Positions 1 through 9,612 of a DNA stretch of 64,000 nucleotides are shown here, piece after piece; within the stretch, counting starts at the first letter, position 1; every line of letters begins with the position of its first letter. This DNA comes from Candidatus Bilophila faecipullorum. GTDB taxonomy: Bacteria; Desulfobacterota; Desulfovibrionia; Desulfovibrionales; Desulfovibrionaceae. The stretch covers positions 1 through 64,000 of the forward strand of contig CALVEZ010000001.1 in NCBI GenBank assembly GCA_944326695.1, given 5' to 3'. A program made the position numbers and the translations under genes. A model generated the notes under the pieces. That model worked only from the letters and a program-made list of their open reading frames with translations. It ran no database searches and was not told the DNA's origin.

Positions 1-38
1 GAGTTTTTATAACATAGGCAAAGCTTTAAGCTTTTAAG

Positions 39-66
39 AACCTCCCGCCTAGCGGGAGGTTTTCTT
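39..66 (+). terminator. Rho-independent terminator
   Basis: Perfect 8-bp stem (CCTCCCGC/GCGGGAGG) with a 3-nt loop, followed by TTTTCTT. It terminates whatever enters from the left edge of the window. Confidence 0.75.
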
Positions 67-71
67 CCATA

Positions 72-110
72 CAAAAAGGGAGCCGCCCAAATCAGGCGGC
101 TCTTTTTTTA
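72..110. terminator. Bidirectional terminator
   Basis: The stem GAGCCGCC/GGCGGCTC (80-87 and 95-102) has a T-run on the right and an A-run on the left, so it can stop transcription from both sides. The minus-strand gene's stop codon lies in the T-run. Confidence 0.75.
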
Positions 111-578
111 GACAGAGCCTTCTCGTATGCCCTTTTCAAGTTTCCTGATTCGGAGAATCTCCCTGATCCGCTTAAAAATCTGCCAAGGCGTTACAAGTAC
201 TCCTAAACAGACTGCAAAAAGAATTTTCAGTGCCGCACAAAAAGCGTACGCGCCACCTGACGTATACGCAAAAGGTGTTGCGGGCCCATCAACAAACTGC
301 CATCCCCAATAAGTACAAGCAACAAGGATTCCTAGAGAAAAACCGCCTGTCCATGTGCCGCTCTCTCCACTTGCAATCAGAGCCGCAATCCCGATTGCGA
401 TAAGCAGGGTAATACCAAGTTCAACGGCAAGCCTAACGGCTACATTTCTGTTGTGCGAGAGCAGGCACGCCTCACACAACGGCGGCGCGAACCTCTCCGC
501 ACATTCGGAGCACAGCCCTTTACCACAAAGATTACAAGTTGCTACAGCCTGTCTACCCGGATGACGAGCACATTCCAT
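108..578 (-). CDS. Small membrane protein with B-box-like zinc finger
   Basis: 156 aa. The first 40 residues carry a Cys/His-rich zinc finger (C3, H6, a CxxC pair near 15-18, CxxC near 23-26 and a final CxxC near 35-38) like the B-box-type fingers of small bacterial membrane proteins. About three hydrophobic segments follow (roughly 47-70, 78-96, 109-128) and then a basic tail. The start is supported by GAGGAGGG 6-8 bases upstream. It reads into the bidirectional terminator at 72-110. The finger probably faces the cytoplasm and mediates protein contact; the function is unknown. It could be cargo of the neighbouring island or the last core gene before it. Confidence 0.7.
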   Translation of the reverse strand: MECARHPGRQAVATCNLCGKGLCSECAERFAPPLCEACLLSHNRNVAVRLAVELGITLLIAIGIAALIASGESGTWTGGFSLGILVACTYWGWQFVDGPATPFAYTSGGAYAFCAALKILFAVCLGVLVTPWQIFKRIREILRIRKLEKGIREGSV

Positions 579-672
579 ATTCGTTCCCTCCTCAAGAAAT
601 GTTCTATGAGTACCGGATGAAACATTTAGTCTAGTTAATATTTTTATGCAAGCAATCGGCTAGTCCTAGAGA

Positions 673-963
673 ATGGAAAAAAACTCCTCACTCGCATGGG
701 CTATTGCCAAAATCGTCAGGGAAGAACGTGAAAAAAAAGGACTGACTCAAGGTCAACTTGCTGGTCTTGCTGGACTTTCGGAAACGTATGTTTCTTTCAT
801 TGAACATGCCCACACGAAACTTTCCATCAATGCCCTTGTCCAGATTGCGGCAGTCTTTTCCCTTGAGGCTTCCGAAATTATGCAACGGATTGAAAAAGAA
901 ATGAAAAACGGCCCACAGCCTCCAAAGAAGCAGACGGGCCGTCCGAAGAAAAGCGCCAACTAA
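673..963 (+). CDS. XRE-family HTH regulator, C-protein-like
   Basis: 96 aa. A single Cro/C1-type helix-turn-helix fills residues about 9-70 (REEREKKGLTQGQLAGLAG, then LSETYVSFIE), followed by a basic Lys/Pro-rich tail. Size and position resemble the controller (C) proteins of restriction-modification loci. It is convergent with the PD-(D/E)XK-like gene that ends 10 bases away, and the type I RM operon follows on the other strand. It may regulate one or both; no operator was identified, so the target is inference. Confidence 0.75.
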   Translation: MEKNSSLAWAIAKIVREEREKKGLTQGQLAGLAGLSETYVSFIEHAHTKLSINALVQIAAVFSLEASEIMQRIEKEMKNGPQPPKKQTGRPKKSAN

Positions 964-972
964 CCGTAACAG

Positions 973-1557
973 TTATAGATTGTATTCTTTTTCTATTGCA
1001 TCTTTCAGCTCTGAAAAAGGACGAGGCGGTACTTTACAATGTGAAATCAGGGAGCCAAGGGTAACAGTTTTTTGCTTGCCAAAAGAGCTGTTCAATCTCT
1101 GCGTCGCTACTGGGTAAAAATCCCACTGCGCCAAGTCAAGAGGATTGATTGTTTCTTGATCCTTATGTTTCAGCACACAAAAGACATAAACGTCTGCATG
1201 ACGCTTCTCTTTCCCCACATAACCGACGCCATCCCAAAACTGCGTTTCAGCTATACCAAAAGAAATTGTTGAGAAGCCTTTTTGTTGCCATGACTGAATA
1301 TAAGCGGATGTTTTGACTTCTATTTTGATCCCTTCAGGCGACAGAAGGTCGTAGCTTTCCCACGTCTGGCTGATTTGGGTACCGCACCCCATCGCCTTAG
1401 CCACGAAATATTCCGCCAGCTTGCCGCGTTCCGTATTACTGACCAAATCCGAAAAGGCCCACGCCCAAAAATCCTGAAGGCTATGTTCACCGTCCATCCC
1501 TTGAAAGCATTCTTTGCCGTTCTTGCGTGTTGCCTGTATAGGCAGAAGTTGTGCCAT
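973..1557 (-). CDS. PD-(D/E)XK nuclease-like protein, copy 1
   Basis: 194 aa. Residues 45-82 show the expected spacing of a PD-(D/E)XK core: E49 in a helix (GKLAEYFVAKAMG), D70 in YDLLSPEG and the E80-V-K82 triad in IKIEVKTSAYIQSW. This suggests a restriction-endonuclease-like fold; the enzymatic role is inferred. AAGGGA lies before the ATG. A clear paralogue sits at 20365-21003, with nearly the same first 170 residues and a different C-terminus. It is next to the type I RM operon and could be an orphan restriction or anti-invader nuclease. Confidence 0.6.
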   Translation of the reverse strand: MAQLLPIQATRKNGKECFQGMDGEHSLQDFWAWAFSDLVSNTERGKLAEYFVAKAMGCGTQISQTWESYDLLSPEGIKIEVKTSAYIQSWQQKGFSTISFGIAETQFWDGVGYVGKEKRHADVYVFCVLKHKDQETINPLDLAQWDFYPVATQRLNSSFGKQKTVTLGSLISHCKVPPRPFSELKDAIEKEYNL

Positions 1558-1616
1558 ACTTTCCCTTACTCATTATAAGTAGTGAAAAATTCTCTGTACA
1601 AGATAGGTTACTGAAA

Positions 1617-4600
1617 TTAAGCTACCCATTCTCCACAAAGCGCTTCCGCCTGCTGCAATACCGTCTGCACAGCACTATCCTGTAAATCCGGGGGGTAACC
1701 ATACCTCCGCAATATTCTCTTGACCAATACGCGCAGGCGCGCCCGTGCTGATTCTCGATGCGCCCAATCCACGGAAACATTGGCCTTCAGGCTTATCAAA
1801 AGTTCGTGGGCTATTACCTTAAGACTATCGTTCCCCATAACCTGTACGGCACTTTTATTTTCCGCCAGAGCATCATAAAACGCGATCTCGTCTTCCGTCA
1901 GTCCAGACTCCTCCCCCTGTTCTCTGGCCTTTCTGATATCGACTGCAAGTTCAATAAGTTCTTGTATGACTTCAGCGGCAGTCAACGCATTGGAGTGGTA
2001 CCGCGCTATCGAGTCTTCCAGCCGTTCGGAAAAAGCCCGCGTCTGGACAATGTTGTTTTGGCTTCTGGAGCGGATGCCATCATTCAGAAGCTTTCGCAAC
2101 GACTCCAGAGCCAAATTTTTCTGGCGCAGTTGACGGACTTCCTCCAAAAATTCGTCGGAAAGAATGGAAATGTCAGGGCTCGTTATTCCCACCGCCTTGA
2201 GGATATCCACGATTTCGGTTGAGACAACGGCGCGGCTGACGATCTGCTGGATAGCGAAGTCGCGCTCTTCCCTGCTTTTGCCCGAACCGGTGCGGCTCTT
2301 GACCAACGCGGTATTGATGGCCTGAAAAAACGCCACCTCTTCCCGAACCCGTGCGGCCTCGTCGCTCGCCCCCGCCAGCGCATACGCCTTGGAAAGGGCA
2401 AGCACGGCATCCTGATAACGCCGGTGAGCCTTCTTCTTGCCTTCAGGCGTCGTTTCCTTCGCAGCATCCTTTTGCTGCATATCCAGAATCCATTCAATCG
2501 CTTCCGCCATCATGACCATGCGTTCATGCGGAGTGCCTCCAAGCGGCGTCATGTAGTCAAATCCATGATACATGGCGCGCACCACGTCGAGCTTCTCCAA
2601 CAGGACAGCGACAGCCTGTACCTCATCAATACCGGTCTTCTCACGATCTGCAGAAGAATATTGGCTCAACGCATTTTTAAGATTCTGGGCGATACCAATA
2701 TAGTCCACCACCAGCCCGGCAGGTTTGTCCCGAAATACTCTGTTGACGCGGGCTATGGCTTGCATAAGCCCGTGCCCACGCATCGGCTTGTCGATGTACA
2801 TTGTGTGCATGCAAGGGGCATCAAATCCCGTCAACCACATATCCCGCACGATCACCAGCTTGAGCGGATCATTCGCATCCCGTGTCCGCTTGGCGAGAAG
2901 GTCGCGTCTTCCCTTGGTTCCGATGTGCTGCTGCCACTCCTGGGGATCACTTGCGGAACCGGTCATAACGATCTTGAGCGCGCCTTTATCATCATCCTTA
3001 CTGTGCCATTCAGGGCGCAATGCTACGAGGGCACCGTACAGAGCCACACAAATACGGCGGCTCATGCAGACGATCATGCCCTTTCCTTCCAAAGTAGCTG
3101 TCCTTGCCTCAAAATGTTTTACGATGTCTTCAGCAATGAGCTTCAGCCGTTTCTCGCTCCCCACCAGCGCCTCGATCCCCGACCACTTGCGTTTAAGGGC
3201 TTCCTGCTGAATCTCGTCCTCATCCTCAAATTCCGCGTCTACGGCTTCGTCCAGATGAGGACGTTCATTTTCATCAAGCTCAATGCGGGCAAGGCGGCTT
3301 TCATAATAGAGGGGGACGGTCGCGCCGTCTTCCACGGCACGGCTGATATCGTAGATATCGATGTAATCGCCAAAAATACGAGGCGTATTTACATCGTCGG
3401 CCTCGATAGGCGTTCCGGTAAACCCGATAAAGGAGGCTCCGGGCAACGCGTCACGAAGATATTTGGCAAACCCATATGAAATTTCGCCGGTGTCTTTCTT
3501 TACCTTAGCCTTCAAACCATACTGGCTCCGGTGCGCTTCATCGACAATGACGACCACATTGCGCCGCGATGTCAGCACAGGATACTCGTCGCCCTTTCCC
3601 GGGGAAAACTTCTGAATCGTAGTGAAAATGACGCCCCCCGAATCGCGGCTAAGGAGCCGCTGGAGGTCTTCGCGACTCTCCGCCTGTACAGGCGTCTGCC
3701 GGATCAGCTCACGGCACGTGGAGAATGTGGAAAAGAGTTGATCATCAAGATCGTTGCGGTCGGTAAGAACCACAAGCGTGGGATTCTGCATGGCGGGATG
3801 CAGGACGAGCCGCCCGGCATAAAAAGCCATGAGCAGACTCTTTCCCGAGCCCTGCGTATGCCAGATGACCCCGGCGCGCTTATCGCCCTGCGGCAGAGAC
3901 GCCTTTACCGTACAATCCACGGCATGGCGAACGGCATGGAACTGATGATACCCCGCCAGAATTTTGATGAGTCCGTCTTTCTCCAGAAAAACCGTACAAT
4001 ACCGGATAATATCCAGAAAACGCCGCCGTTCAAAAACGCCTTCCGTCAACACGGAAAGTTCAGGCGTTCCCTTGGGAGCCACGGATAGGCCATCAATCGT
4101 GCGCCACGGCATGAAGCGTTCCTCGTCCGCCGATAAAGAGCCAATGCGGGCCATCATGCCATCGGAGGTAAGGAGAACGGCATTGGTATGAAACAGCGCG
4201 GGGATTTGTTGCTTATACGTCTGCAACTGATTGAACGCCGCCGACAGAGTGGCGTTTTCGTCACCGGGAGCCTTTAACTCGACAACGGCCAACGGCAAGC
4301 CGTTGACAAACACGACGACATCCGGCCTGCGATTGATGCGCCCCGCGACAACAGTAAACTGGTTGTCGACCATCCAGTCGTTGGCATCGGGATCGTCAAA
4401 ATCAAGAATGCGCACCTTGCCGGAGGTGAGCACGCCATCCTCTCCGAAATATTCCACATCCACGCCTTCCACGAGGAGCTTATGGATGCGCCGGTTCTCC
4501 TCAAGCAGATTGGGCAGTTCGCATTGTGTCAACGTTCGGATGGCGTCGGCTCTAGCCTCCGCAGGCAGTTCGGGATTGAGCCTACCTATGGCCTTTTCAA

Positions 4601-4751
4601 GCCGTCCGCGCAGAATGACCGTATCGAAGCTTTCCCGTTCCGGGCGTTTCCCGTCCGGCCCGATATTCTCTTCACTTTCCACCGCATAACCAAGGTCTGC
4701 GAAGTATGAAAGCAAGGCGGATTCAATATCAGCTTCGGAGAGAAAGGCCAT
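1617..4751 (-). CDS. hsdR: Type I restriction endonuclease subunit R
   Basis: 1044 aa, full length for HsdR. In order it has an N-terminal nuclease domain with D144 and E158-x-K160 (RPDVVVFV, then AVVELKAP), a superfamily-2 motor with Walker A TQGSGKS at 299-305, the DEAH box near 404-407 and motif GFTGTPI, a second RecA-like lobe ([16 protein letters not shown]), and a helical C-terminus that docks on the methylase. It translocates DNA from unmethylated HsdS targets and cuts at a distance. It is last in the hsdM-hsdS-hsdR operon, 22 bases after hsdS. No disruption is seen, so the system looks functional. Confidence 0.95.
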   Translation of the reverse strand: MAFLSEADIESALLSYFADLGYAVESEENIGPDGKRPERESFDTVILRGRLEKAIGRLNPELPAEARADAIRTLTQCELPNLLEENRRIHKLLVEGVDVEYFGEDGVLTSGKVRILDFDDPDANDWMVDNQFTVVAGRINRRPDVVVFVNGLPLAVVELKAPGDENATLSAAFNQLQTYKQQIPALFHTNAVLLTSDGMMARIGSLSADEERFMPWRTIDGLSVAPKGTPELSVLTEGVFERRRFLDIIRYCTVFLEKDGLIKILAGYHQFHAVRHAVDCTVKASLPQGDKRAGVIWHTQGSGKSLLMAFYAGRLVLHPAMQNPTLVVLTDRNDLDDQLFSTFSTCRELIRQTPVQAESREDLQRLLSRDSGGVIFTTIQKFSPGKGDEYPVLTSRRNVVVIVDEAHRSQYGLKAKVKKDTGEISYGFAKYLRDALPGASFIGFTGTPIEADDVNTPRIFGDYIDIYDISRAVEDGATVPLYYESRLARIELDENERPHLDEAVDAEFEDEDEIQQEALKRKWSGIEALVGSEKRLKLIAEDIVKHFEARTATLEGKGMIVCMSRRICVALYGALVALRPEWHSKDDDKGALKIVMTGSASDPQEWQQHIGTKGRRDLLAKRTRDANDPLKLVIVRDMWLTGFDAPCMHTMYIDKPMRGHGLMQAIARVNRVFRDKPAGLVVDYIGIAQNLKNALSQYSSADREKTGIDEVQAVAVLLEKLDVVRAMYHGFDYMTPLGGTPHERMVMMAEAIEWILDMQQKDAAKETTPEGKKKAHRRYQDAVLALSKAYALAGASDEAARVREEVAFFQAINTALVKSRTGSGKSREERDFAIQQIVSRAVVSTEIVDILKAVGITSPDISILSDEFLEEVRQLRQKNLALESLRKLLNDGIRSRSQNNIVQTRAFSERLEDSIARYHSNALTAAEVIQELIELAVDIRKAREQGEESGLTEDEIAFYDALAENKSAVQVMGNDSLKVIAHELLISLKANVSVDWAHRESARARLRVLVKRILRRYGYPPDLQDSAVQTVLQQAEALCGEWVA

Positions 4752-4773
4752 GACTGCTCCTTACAGGAAAAGA

Positions 4774-6072
4774 TTACACAATGTCAGCAACCATCTTTTC
4801 AGCATCCGGGACACGCATTTCTCCTGAAATGAGCTTAGGGAGAAGAGTGTCACGAAGAGAGGTAAGTGTATTTACTTCTAGTACATTTTTTTTAACCTTT
4901 TCCATCAATGGAAAAGCTGACTCTTCAAAGGCTATACATAATGATTCGGTAGGATAGTCAGAATAAATTGTTTCGAATGTACTACGGGTAATCGTACTAA
5001 AAACTGACCCATGTGCATTACTTTCGAGATGGGATATTGATTTTCTCAGTAAAAAATAAATAAAAAAATTACCTATATATTTACTAGCTTTTGCTGCATA
5101 GCAAGACTGATTTATTGTCATTGGTACACCAGTAAGTGCCAATTTGCCTACCGTACCTCGAGCTGTAATGATAGTACAATTTTGAGGAACTATCTTGACA
5201 GAGGAATTTTCAAATCCATATTTTGTAATATTCTTCTGCGTCTTAACAACAAATAAGTCCGAGCCAGATGGGGTATCCACAACAGAAAACCAAGGAATTT
5301 CACCATTCCAGTATTCATCAACAGAAGTTTTGGGAGTACCTCCTCCGAGTAATTCAAAAAAACATGATAAAGGCTTCCATCCCCACCCTTCCGGTTTACC
5401 TTCACCATCTAGACGATCAGGGAACAAATCCGCAATCTCACGGCTCATACATTCTAGCTGGCGGCCTTCCATCTTGGCGCGTACCGGCCCAAAATCCACA
5501 AACCAATCTTTGAAAGTCGCCTGTGCCATTGCTTCAAGTGTAGCGTTTTGGCGACGGTTAAGTTTTATCTTATCGTCCAGTGTACCGAGGATATGGGCAA
5601 TAGCTTGTTGCTCAGAAAAAGGAGGAAATGAAAGTTTTATTTTCCGTAATTCCCTCTGTTTTATACCTGTTACTGTTGTTCCTGTTGATTTACTTTTTAA
5701 TAGGTTTTGGACTGAATTGTCTAATAATAAATATTTTAAAAAAGTGTTATCTAAAAAACCATTTTTTCCACGCAATGTAACAACTCTTTGCGCCAAAGCA
5801 ACTTTTGAATTTTGTAACTGCGCAACTTCCCCTAATGGTGCTTCTGTTGTTAAAACGACGTCCCCTTGTTTAGGCAACCCTCTCCGCATCCATTCATTAT
5901 AATCATCGGGAGAAATATATTCTTCTACTGGTAATATTGTACCTTTTTTTATAATTTTTGCAGTAATAAGTGGAATACCGAAAGTTGTTTTTTTTGGGGT
6001 TTTGCCACGGTAATCAATGATAGCTTCCATGCAATCTTCAAGCATGTATGTTGGCCACTGTGGATTCATCAT
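4774..6072 (-). CDS. hsdS: Type I restriction specificity subunit S
   Basis: 432 aa. Two target-recognition domains (about 1-150 and 225-385) are separated by the conserved central repeat ([18 protein letters not shown], about 157-210), with the matching C-terminal repeat ([17 protein letters not shown]). HsdS sets the bipartite DNA target of the complex. The start codon overlaps the hsdM stop (ATGA), so the two are translationally coupled. The DNA coding for both recognition domains (about 4860-5400 and 5640-6030) is much more AT-rich than hsdM or hsdR, as expected for recognition domains swapped by transfer. The recognition sequence cannot be read from the protein. Confidence 0.93.
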   Translation of the reverse strand: MMNPQWPTYMLEDCMEAIIDYRGKTPKKTTFGIPLITAKIIKKGTILPVEEYISPDDYNEWMRRGLPKQGDVVLTTEAPLGEVAQLQNSKVALAQRVVTLRGKNGFLDNTFLKYLLLDNSVQNLLKSKSTGTTVTGIKQRELRKIKLSFPPFSEQQAIAHILGTLDDKIKLNRRQNATLEAMAQATFKDWFVDFGPVRAKMEGRQLECMSREIADLFPDRLDGEGKPEGWGWKPLSCFFELLGGGTPKTSVDEYWNGEIPWFSVVDTPSGSDLFVVKTQKNITKYGFENSSVKIVPQNCTIITARGTVGKLALTGVPMTINQSCYAAKASKYIGNFFIYFLLRKSISHLESNAHGSVFSTITRSTFETIYSDYPTESLCIAFEESAFPLMEKVKKNVLEVNTLTSLRDTLLPKLISGEMRVPDAEKMVADIV

Positions 6073-7637
6073 ATATTCAATTCTCTTAAATTCTTCAAAA
6101 TTTCCCTATCCAACCTCGCCCCTTCTTCCATCTGCTCCTTCAATTCCGCAGTGAGGCGGGCCATCTTCTCGGCAAAGGGTTCGTTATCCTCTTCCTGTTC
6201 CTCCGCTCCGACGTAGCGACCAGGCGTGAGAATGTGACCCTGTGCCCGGATTTCTTCCAGCGTTGCGGATTTGCAGAAGCCCTGCACATCCTCATAGGCC
6301 CCAGCATCAGATTCGCCACGCCACGCATGATAGGTATCCGCAATCTTTCTGATGTCCGCATCCGTCAGTTCCCGACGGGTGCGATCCACCATCACGCCCA
6401 GTTTACGGGCATCAATGAACAATACTTCCCCCCGACGATCTCGCCATGTTCCGGCCTTCGTCACGGGATGCTTATTCTTTGCAAGGAACCACAGGCAGGC
6501 CGGGATCTGCGTCGAATAGAAAAGCTGGCCCGGAAGCGCGATCATGCAATCCACAATGTCGCCTTCCACCATTGCCTTACGGATATCGCCTTCTCCCGAC
6601 TGCGTGGACGACATCGAGCCGTTGGCAAGCACCACGCCCGCCGTACCATTGGGGGCCAGATGATGGATGATATGCTGAAGCCACGCGAAGTTGGCATTCC
6701 CTACCGGTGGGATACCGTATTTCCAACGCCCGTCTTCCCGAAGCTTGTCCCCGCCCCAGTCCGACACGTTGAACGGCGGATTGGCAAGAATGAAGTCAAA
6801 CCGCTCGTCGCGCAGTTCATCCTTGTGGAAACTCCCGTCATTGTTCCACCTGATGTCGGAATCAATGCCACGCACGGCAAGATTCATCTTGGCAAGACGC
6901 CATGTAGTGTAGTTCGACTCCTGCCCGTACACTGCGATGTCGCCAAGGCGTCCGCCGTGCTCACGCATGAATGTTTCCGACTGAACAAACATGCCGCCGG
7001 AACCGCAGCAGGGATCATAGACCCGCCCGGAATAGGGTTCGAGCATCTCCACCAGCACACGCACAACGGAACGGGGCGTGTAGAACTCCCCACCCCGTTT
7101 GCCTTCCGCTCCGGCAAACTGCCCAAGAAAGTATTCGTACACACGCCCCAACACGTCCTTGGAGCTGTCCCCGTTCCCATTAAGATTGATATTAGAAAAA
7201 AGGTCGATAAGCTCACCAAGCATGATCTTGTTGAGTGCAGGCCGTGCATAATCCTTCGGCAAAACGCCCTTGAGTGACTCATTGTCCTTCTCAATCGCGC
7301 GCATGGCATCGTCTATGAGCGTACCGATGGTCGGAAGCTTGGCATTGTCCTTGAGGTACGACCACCGGGCCTCCTGCGGAACCCAAAATATGTTTTCGGC
7401 TGTGTACACATCCCGATCTTCCGCATCTTCAGGATATTCCGAGGCCAGAATTTCGGTGTGCTTCAACTCGAACGCATCGGAAATGTACTTGAGGAAAATC
7501 AACCCGAGAGCCACATGCTTGTAATCCGAGGGCTCCATATTGCCACGCAGCTTGTCTGCGGCCTTAAAAAGTTCCGCCTCAATCCCAAGCTGCGCTCCCG
7601 TATCCTGCGTTTCCGCCTTTTTCCTGCCTCGTGCCAT
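6069..7637 (-). CDS. hsdM: Type I DNA methyltransferase subunit M
   Basis: 522 aa. An N-terminal HsdM helical domain (about 10-150) is followed by an N6-adenine methylase with the SAM-binding motif DPCCGSGG (208-215) and catalytic NPPF (286-289). It methylates adenine in both half-sites set by HsdS and protects host DNA. The C-terminal helices (from about 470) bind HsdS. A CAGGAG site lies 7 bases before the ATG. It is the first gene of the minus-strand hsd operon and is divergent from the HrgA-like gene. Confidence 0.95.
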   Translation of the reverse strand: MARGRKKAETQDTGAQLGIEAELFKAADKLRGNMEPSDYKHVALGLIFLKYISDAFELKHTEILASEYPEDAEDRDVYTAENIFWVPQEARWSYLKDNAKLPTIGTLIDDAMRAIEKDNESLKGVLPKDYARPALNKIMLGELIDLFSNINLNGNGDSSKDVLGRVYEYFLGQFAGAEGKRGGEFYTPRSVVRVLVEMLEPYSGRVYDPCCGSGGMFVQSETFMREHGGRLGDIAVYGQESNYTTWRLAKMNLAVRGIDSDIRWNNDGSFHKDELRDERFDFILANPPFNVSDWGGDKLREDGRWKYGIPPVGNANFAWLQHIIHHLAPNGTAGVVLANGSMSSTQSGEGDIRKAMVEGDIVDCMIALPGQLFYSTQIPACLWFLAKNKHPVTKAGTWRDRRGEVLFIDARKLGVMVDRTRRELTDADIRKIADTYHAWRGESDAGAYEDVQGFCKSATLEEIRAQGHILTPGRYVGAEEQEEDNEPFAEKMARLTAELKEQMEEGARLDREILKNLRELNI

Positions 7638-7694
7638 GACGACTCCTGATTGCTGTTTGGAGTGAGAATAAAAGAGACACTCTCAAAAGGAAAG

Positions 7695-7731
7695 GGCTGT
7701 CCAAGCTTCGAACACTGGACAGCCTTCTTTT
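7695..7731 (+). terminator. Hairpin in the hsdM/hrgA-like divergent spacer
   Basis: Stem GGCTGTCCA/TGGACAGCC (7695-7703 and 7716-7724) followed by TTCTTTT. It lies in the 5' leader of the gene at 7778, so it could be an attenuator for it or a barrier to readthrough from the left. Confidence 0.55.
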
Positions 7732-7777
7732 GGGCGTCTAGAATTATCCGCTCATAGCCACACAAGGGGGCTCTACA

Positions 7778-8701
7778 ATGGGTACGCTATCACAGGTCCA
7801 AAAAATCATTCGTTTCCTTAAAGAAAATCAAGGACAATTTTTTACGGCCCGCCAAATAGCTCTATTTCTGGTCACCAAGTACGCCTCTGATTACGCCAAC
7901 AAACGGAACAATCCCCGTTTTGCTGACGACAAGGCGTTTCTATCCCAAATTATCGCTGAAATCGGCTCGCAAAAAGATGCCCTTAAACGGGCAAACCCGG
8001 CACTCACATGGCAGGATCGTCCAAAACCACGCCGTTATTGCATTCCCCTTCAAGAGGTCCTGCAGGAGCAGCCCGGCAACGCACCGGAAACAAACTCTGA
8101 ACGGTCAGATGAACCTTCACTGCTGGAACAGGAACTCTACCCTTTGCTTATCAGCTATCTTTCTTCGGAACTGCATCTTTACTCTATGCGCATCCGGGAA
8201 AACTGTTCGGGGAATACACGGGGCGCTGGTGGAAATCAGTGGTTGCACCCCGACATCGTCGCTATGGAGCCTGTTGATAGAAGATGGGGCAAGCACATTC
8301 GCCATTGCGCCAAAATCAACGGCAGTACCAGTGTCAGATTATGGTCGTTTGAAGTCAAGAAAACGCTCACCCTCGGTAATGTGCGGAAGTGCTTTTTTCA
8401 GGCTGTCAGCAACTCTTCATGGGCGCACGAGGGGTACCTTGTAGTGACAGCCATTGCTGATGAACGGGTGGAACAAGAACTACGCATGCTTTCTTCCTTA
8501 CATGGCATCGGAGTCATCCTTCTGGATCCCGAAAACCCTTCTGAAAGTGAAATGTTCCTCCCTGCGCAACGTCGCGTTGATGCCGACTGGCAGTCTATTG
8601 ACCGTCTTGCCAAAGAAAACAAAGATTTTCAGGAGTGCATGGAGCTTGTTTCCGTGTACCTCCAAACGGAAACATTGCGGGAAAAGGACTGGAACAAGTA
8701 A
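7778..8701 (+). CDS. HrgA/COG2958-like protein with PD-(D/E)XK core
   Basis: 307 aa. Residues 1-90 resemble the winged-helix HARE/HrgA-type domain (QKIIRFLKENQGQFFTARQI). Residues 115-270 form a nuclease-like domain with HPDIV (D159) followed by FEVKK (E192, K194), the PD-(D/E)XK pattern. HrgA-type genes are found with restriction systems. It is divergent from hsdM. AAGGGGG lies before the start. It may be a small RM-associated or Mrr-like nuclease; whether it cuts DNA is not shown. Confidence 0.7.
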   Translation: MGTLSQVQKIIRFLKENQGQFFTARQIALFLVTKYASDYANKRNNPRFADDKAFLSQIIAEIGSQKDALKRANPALTWQDRPKPRRYCIPLQEVLQEQPGNAPETNSERSDEPSLLEQELYPLLISYLSSELHLYSMRIRENCSGNTRGAGGNQWLHPDIVAMEPVDRRWGKHIRHCAKINGSTSVRLWSFEVKKTLTLGNVRKCFFQAVSNSSWAHEGYLVVTAIADERVEQELRMLSSLHGIGVILLDPENPSESEMFLPAQRRVDADWQSIDRLAKENKDFQECMELVSVYLQTETLREKDWNK

Positions 8702-8704
8702 GCG

Positions 8705-9016
8705 TTACATGGACAACGCCTGCCGGACAACATCCGGGGCGACCTCAATGACTCTCAAATAGGCTCGTGCCGCCGGATCTGGCTGGCGCTTGCCCTGTTC
8801 CCAATTGCGGAGGGTATACAGCGAAAGCCCGAATGCCGACGCAAAGACGGCCTGTGAAAGCCCCATACGCTGGCGAATGCTTCGCACGTCGATTGTTTCC
8901 GGGGCCTGCACGGGATCAAAACGGTGCTTCACATACTCGGTTTCCGGGGCAGAACCTTCCAGAATGTCAACAGCCTGCCGGAGTCCTGCAAGAATGGTCT
9001 GTGCTTCAGTGCTCAT
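8705..9016 (-). CDS. HTH antitoxin of RelE-type pair (NadS/HigA-like)
   Basis: 103 aa. The N-terminal 40 residues probably contact the toxin; residues 45-95 are a Cro-type HTH (RSIRQRMGLSQAVFASAFGL, then WEQGKRQPD). Its start overlaps the toxin stop by one base, giving the toxin-first order usual for HigBA/NadTS-type modules. It should neutralise the toxin and repress the shared promoter at 9363-9397. It lies at the right edge of the restriction island, where such modules can stabilise the cluster. Confidence 0.85.
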   Translation of the reverse strand: MSTEAQTILAGLRQAVDILEGSAPETEYVKHRFDPVQAPETIDVRSIRQRMGLSQAVFASAFGLSLYTLRNWEQGKRQPDPAARAYLRVIEVAPDVVRQALSM

Positions 9017-9348
9017 TATTTATTCCTCCCGTATTGCGAAAGGATCGCGGTCAACTTTTTCATTTCGTTCTTTTCAGCGGCGCTCAGGTTAGCCTTTGCG
9101 CTTTTCTCGAACATGGCGAGAGCAAACAGCGGGATTAGCTCAGAGTAGTAATAGTAGATAACGCGAAATCCCCCACTCTTGCCTCCGCCTCTTCGTGCCC
9201 ATCGAATTTTTCTGACGCCACCCGTCCCTTCCATGATGTCACCGGCAGTCGGATTTTCCGCAAGGTATGCGATAATATCCATCCGTTCCTCGTCCGAAAC
9301 AAGGGCCTTTGCCGTCCGCAAAAAGGATTGCGTTTCGATTACGGTCAT
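9016..9348 (-). CDS. RelE/ParE-superfamily toxin
   Basis: 110 aa from the ATG at 9348. It shows the compact RelE fold signature: a helical N-terminus (DEERMDIIAYLAENP), then GGVRKIRWARRGGGKSGGFR and VIYYYYSE strands, and a Lys-rich C-terminal helix. Such proteins are usually ribosome-dependent mRNA interferases or gyrase poisons; the closest annotated type is RelE/HigB-2. An in-frame ATG at 9363 coincides with the predicted transcription start and would be leaderless; the ATG at 9381 lies inside the promoter and is unlikely. Confidence 0.85.
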   Translation of the reverse strand: MTVIETQSFLRTAKALVSDEERMDIIAYLAENPTAGDIMEGTGGVRKIRWARRGGGKSGGFRVIYYYYSELIPLFALAMFEKSAKANLSAAEKNEMKKLTAILSQYGRNK

Positions 9349-9362
9349 GGGTGTGTCTTTCA

Positions 9363-9397
9363 TAAGCAGATTGTAAGTCAATGGCTTACCCTGTCAA
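9363..9397 (-). promoter_or_regulatory. Toxin-antitoxin promoter with operator
   Basis: On the minus strand, TTGACA (9392-9397) and TACAAT (9370-9375) are separated by 16 bases. The inverted repeat GTAAG/CTTAC (9373-9389) lies between and over them, as expected for autorepression by the HTH antitoxin. Confidence 0.65.
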
Positions 9398-9503
9398 GTC
9401 CCTTACCCTTTTCTCATTCACCACCGGAGAGCAAACCGGAGAAACTTTTTATAATAATATTTTTATATATGTAAAATCAAAATATTGCATCAAAAATACA
9501 ATC

Positions 9504-9518
9504 CCACCCTCTCCGCCA
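9504..9518 (+). other. Candidate attachment site, tRNA-Ser 3'-end-like
   Basis: CCACCCTCTCCGCCA matches the acceptor-stem end and CCA of a tRNA-Ser but has no tRNA body upstream. An identical 15-mer lies at 21648-21662. The integrase start is 95 bases to the right, the usual attL-int order. Confidence 0.55.
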
Positions 9519-9612
9519 TTTTATGTTAACGCGCTGGATTCAGTGCGTTTTTTATTTGGCATGAGCTTTATTCCCTGTGGATACATTTCAGGGATACAGT
9601 TTGGAGCTCGAC

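Noticed and set aside
2424..3479. Long open frame opposite hsdR
   Set aside because: It is antisense to a well-conserved gene, has no ribosome binding site and no family resemblance; a by-product of codon bias.
9504..9518. Complete tRNA-Ser gene
   Set aside because: Only the 3' terminal 15 bases are present; no D, anticodon or T arms upstream.
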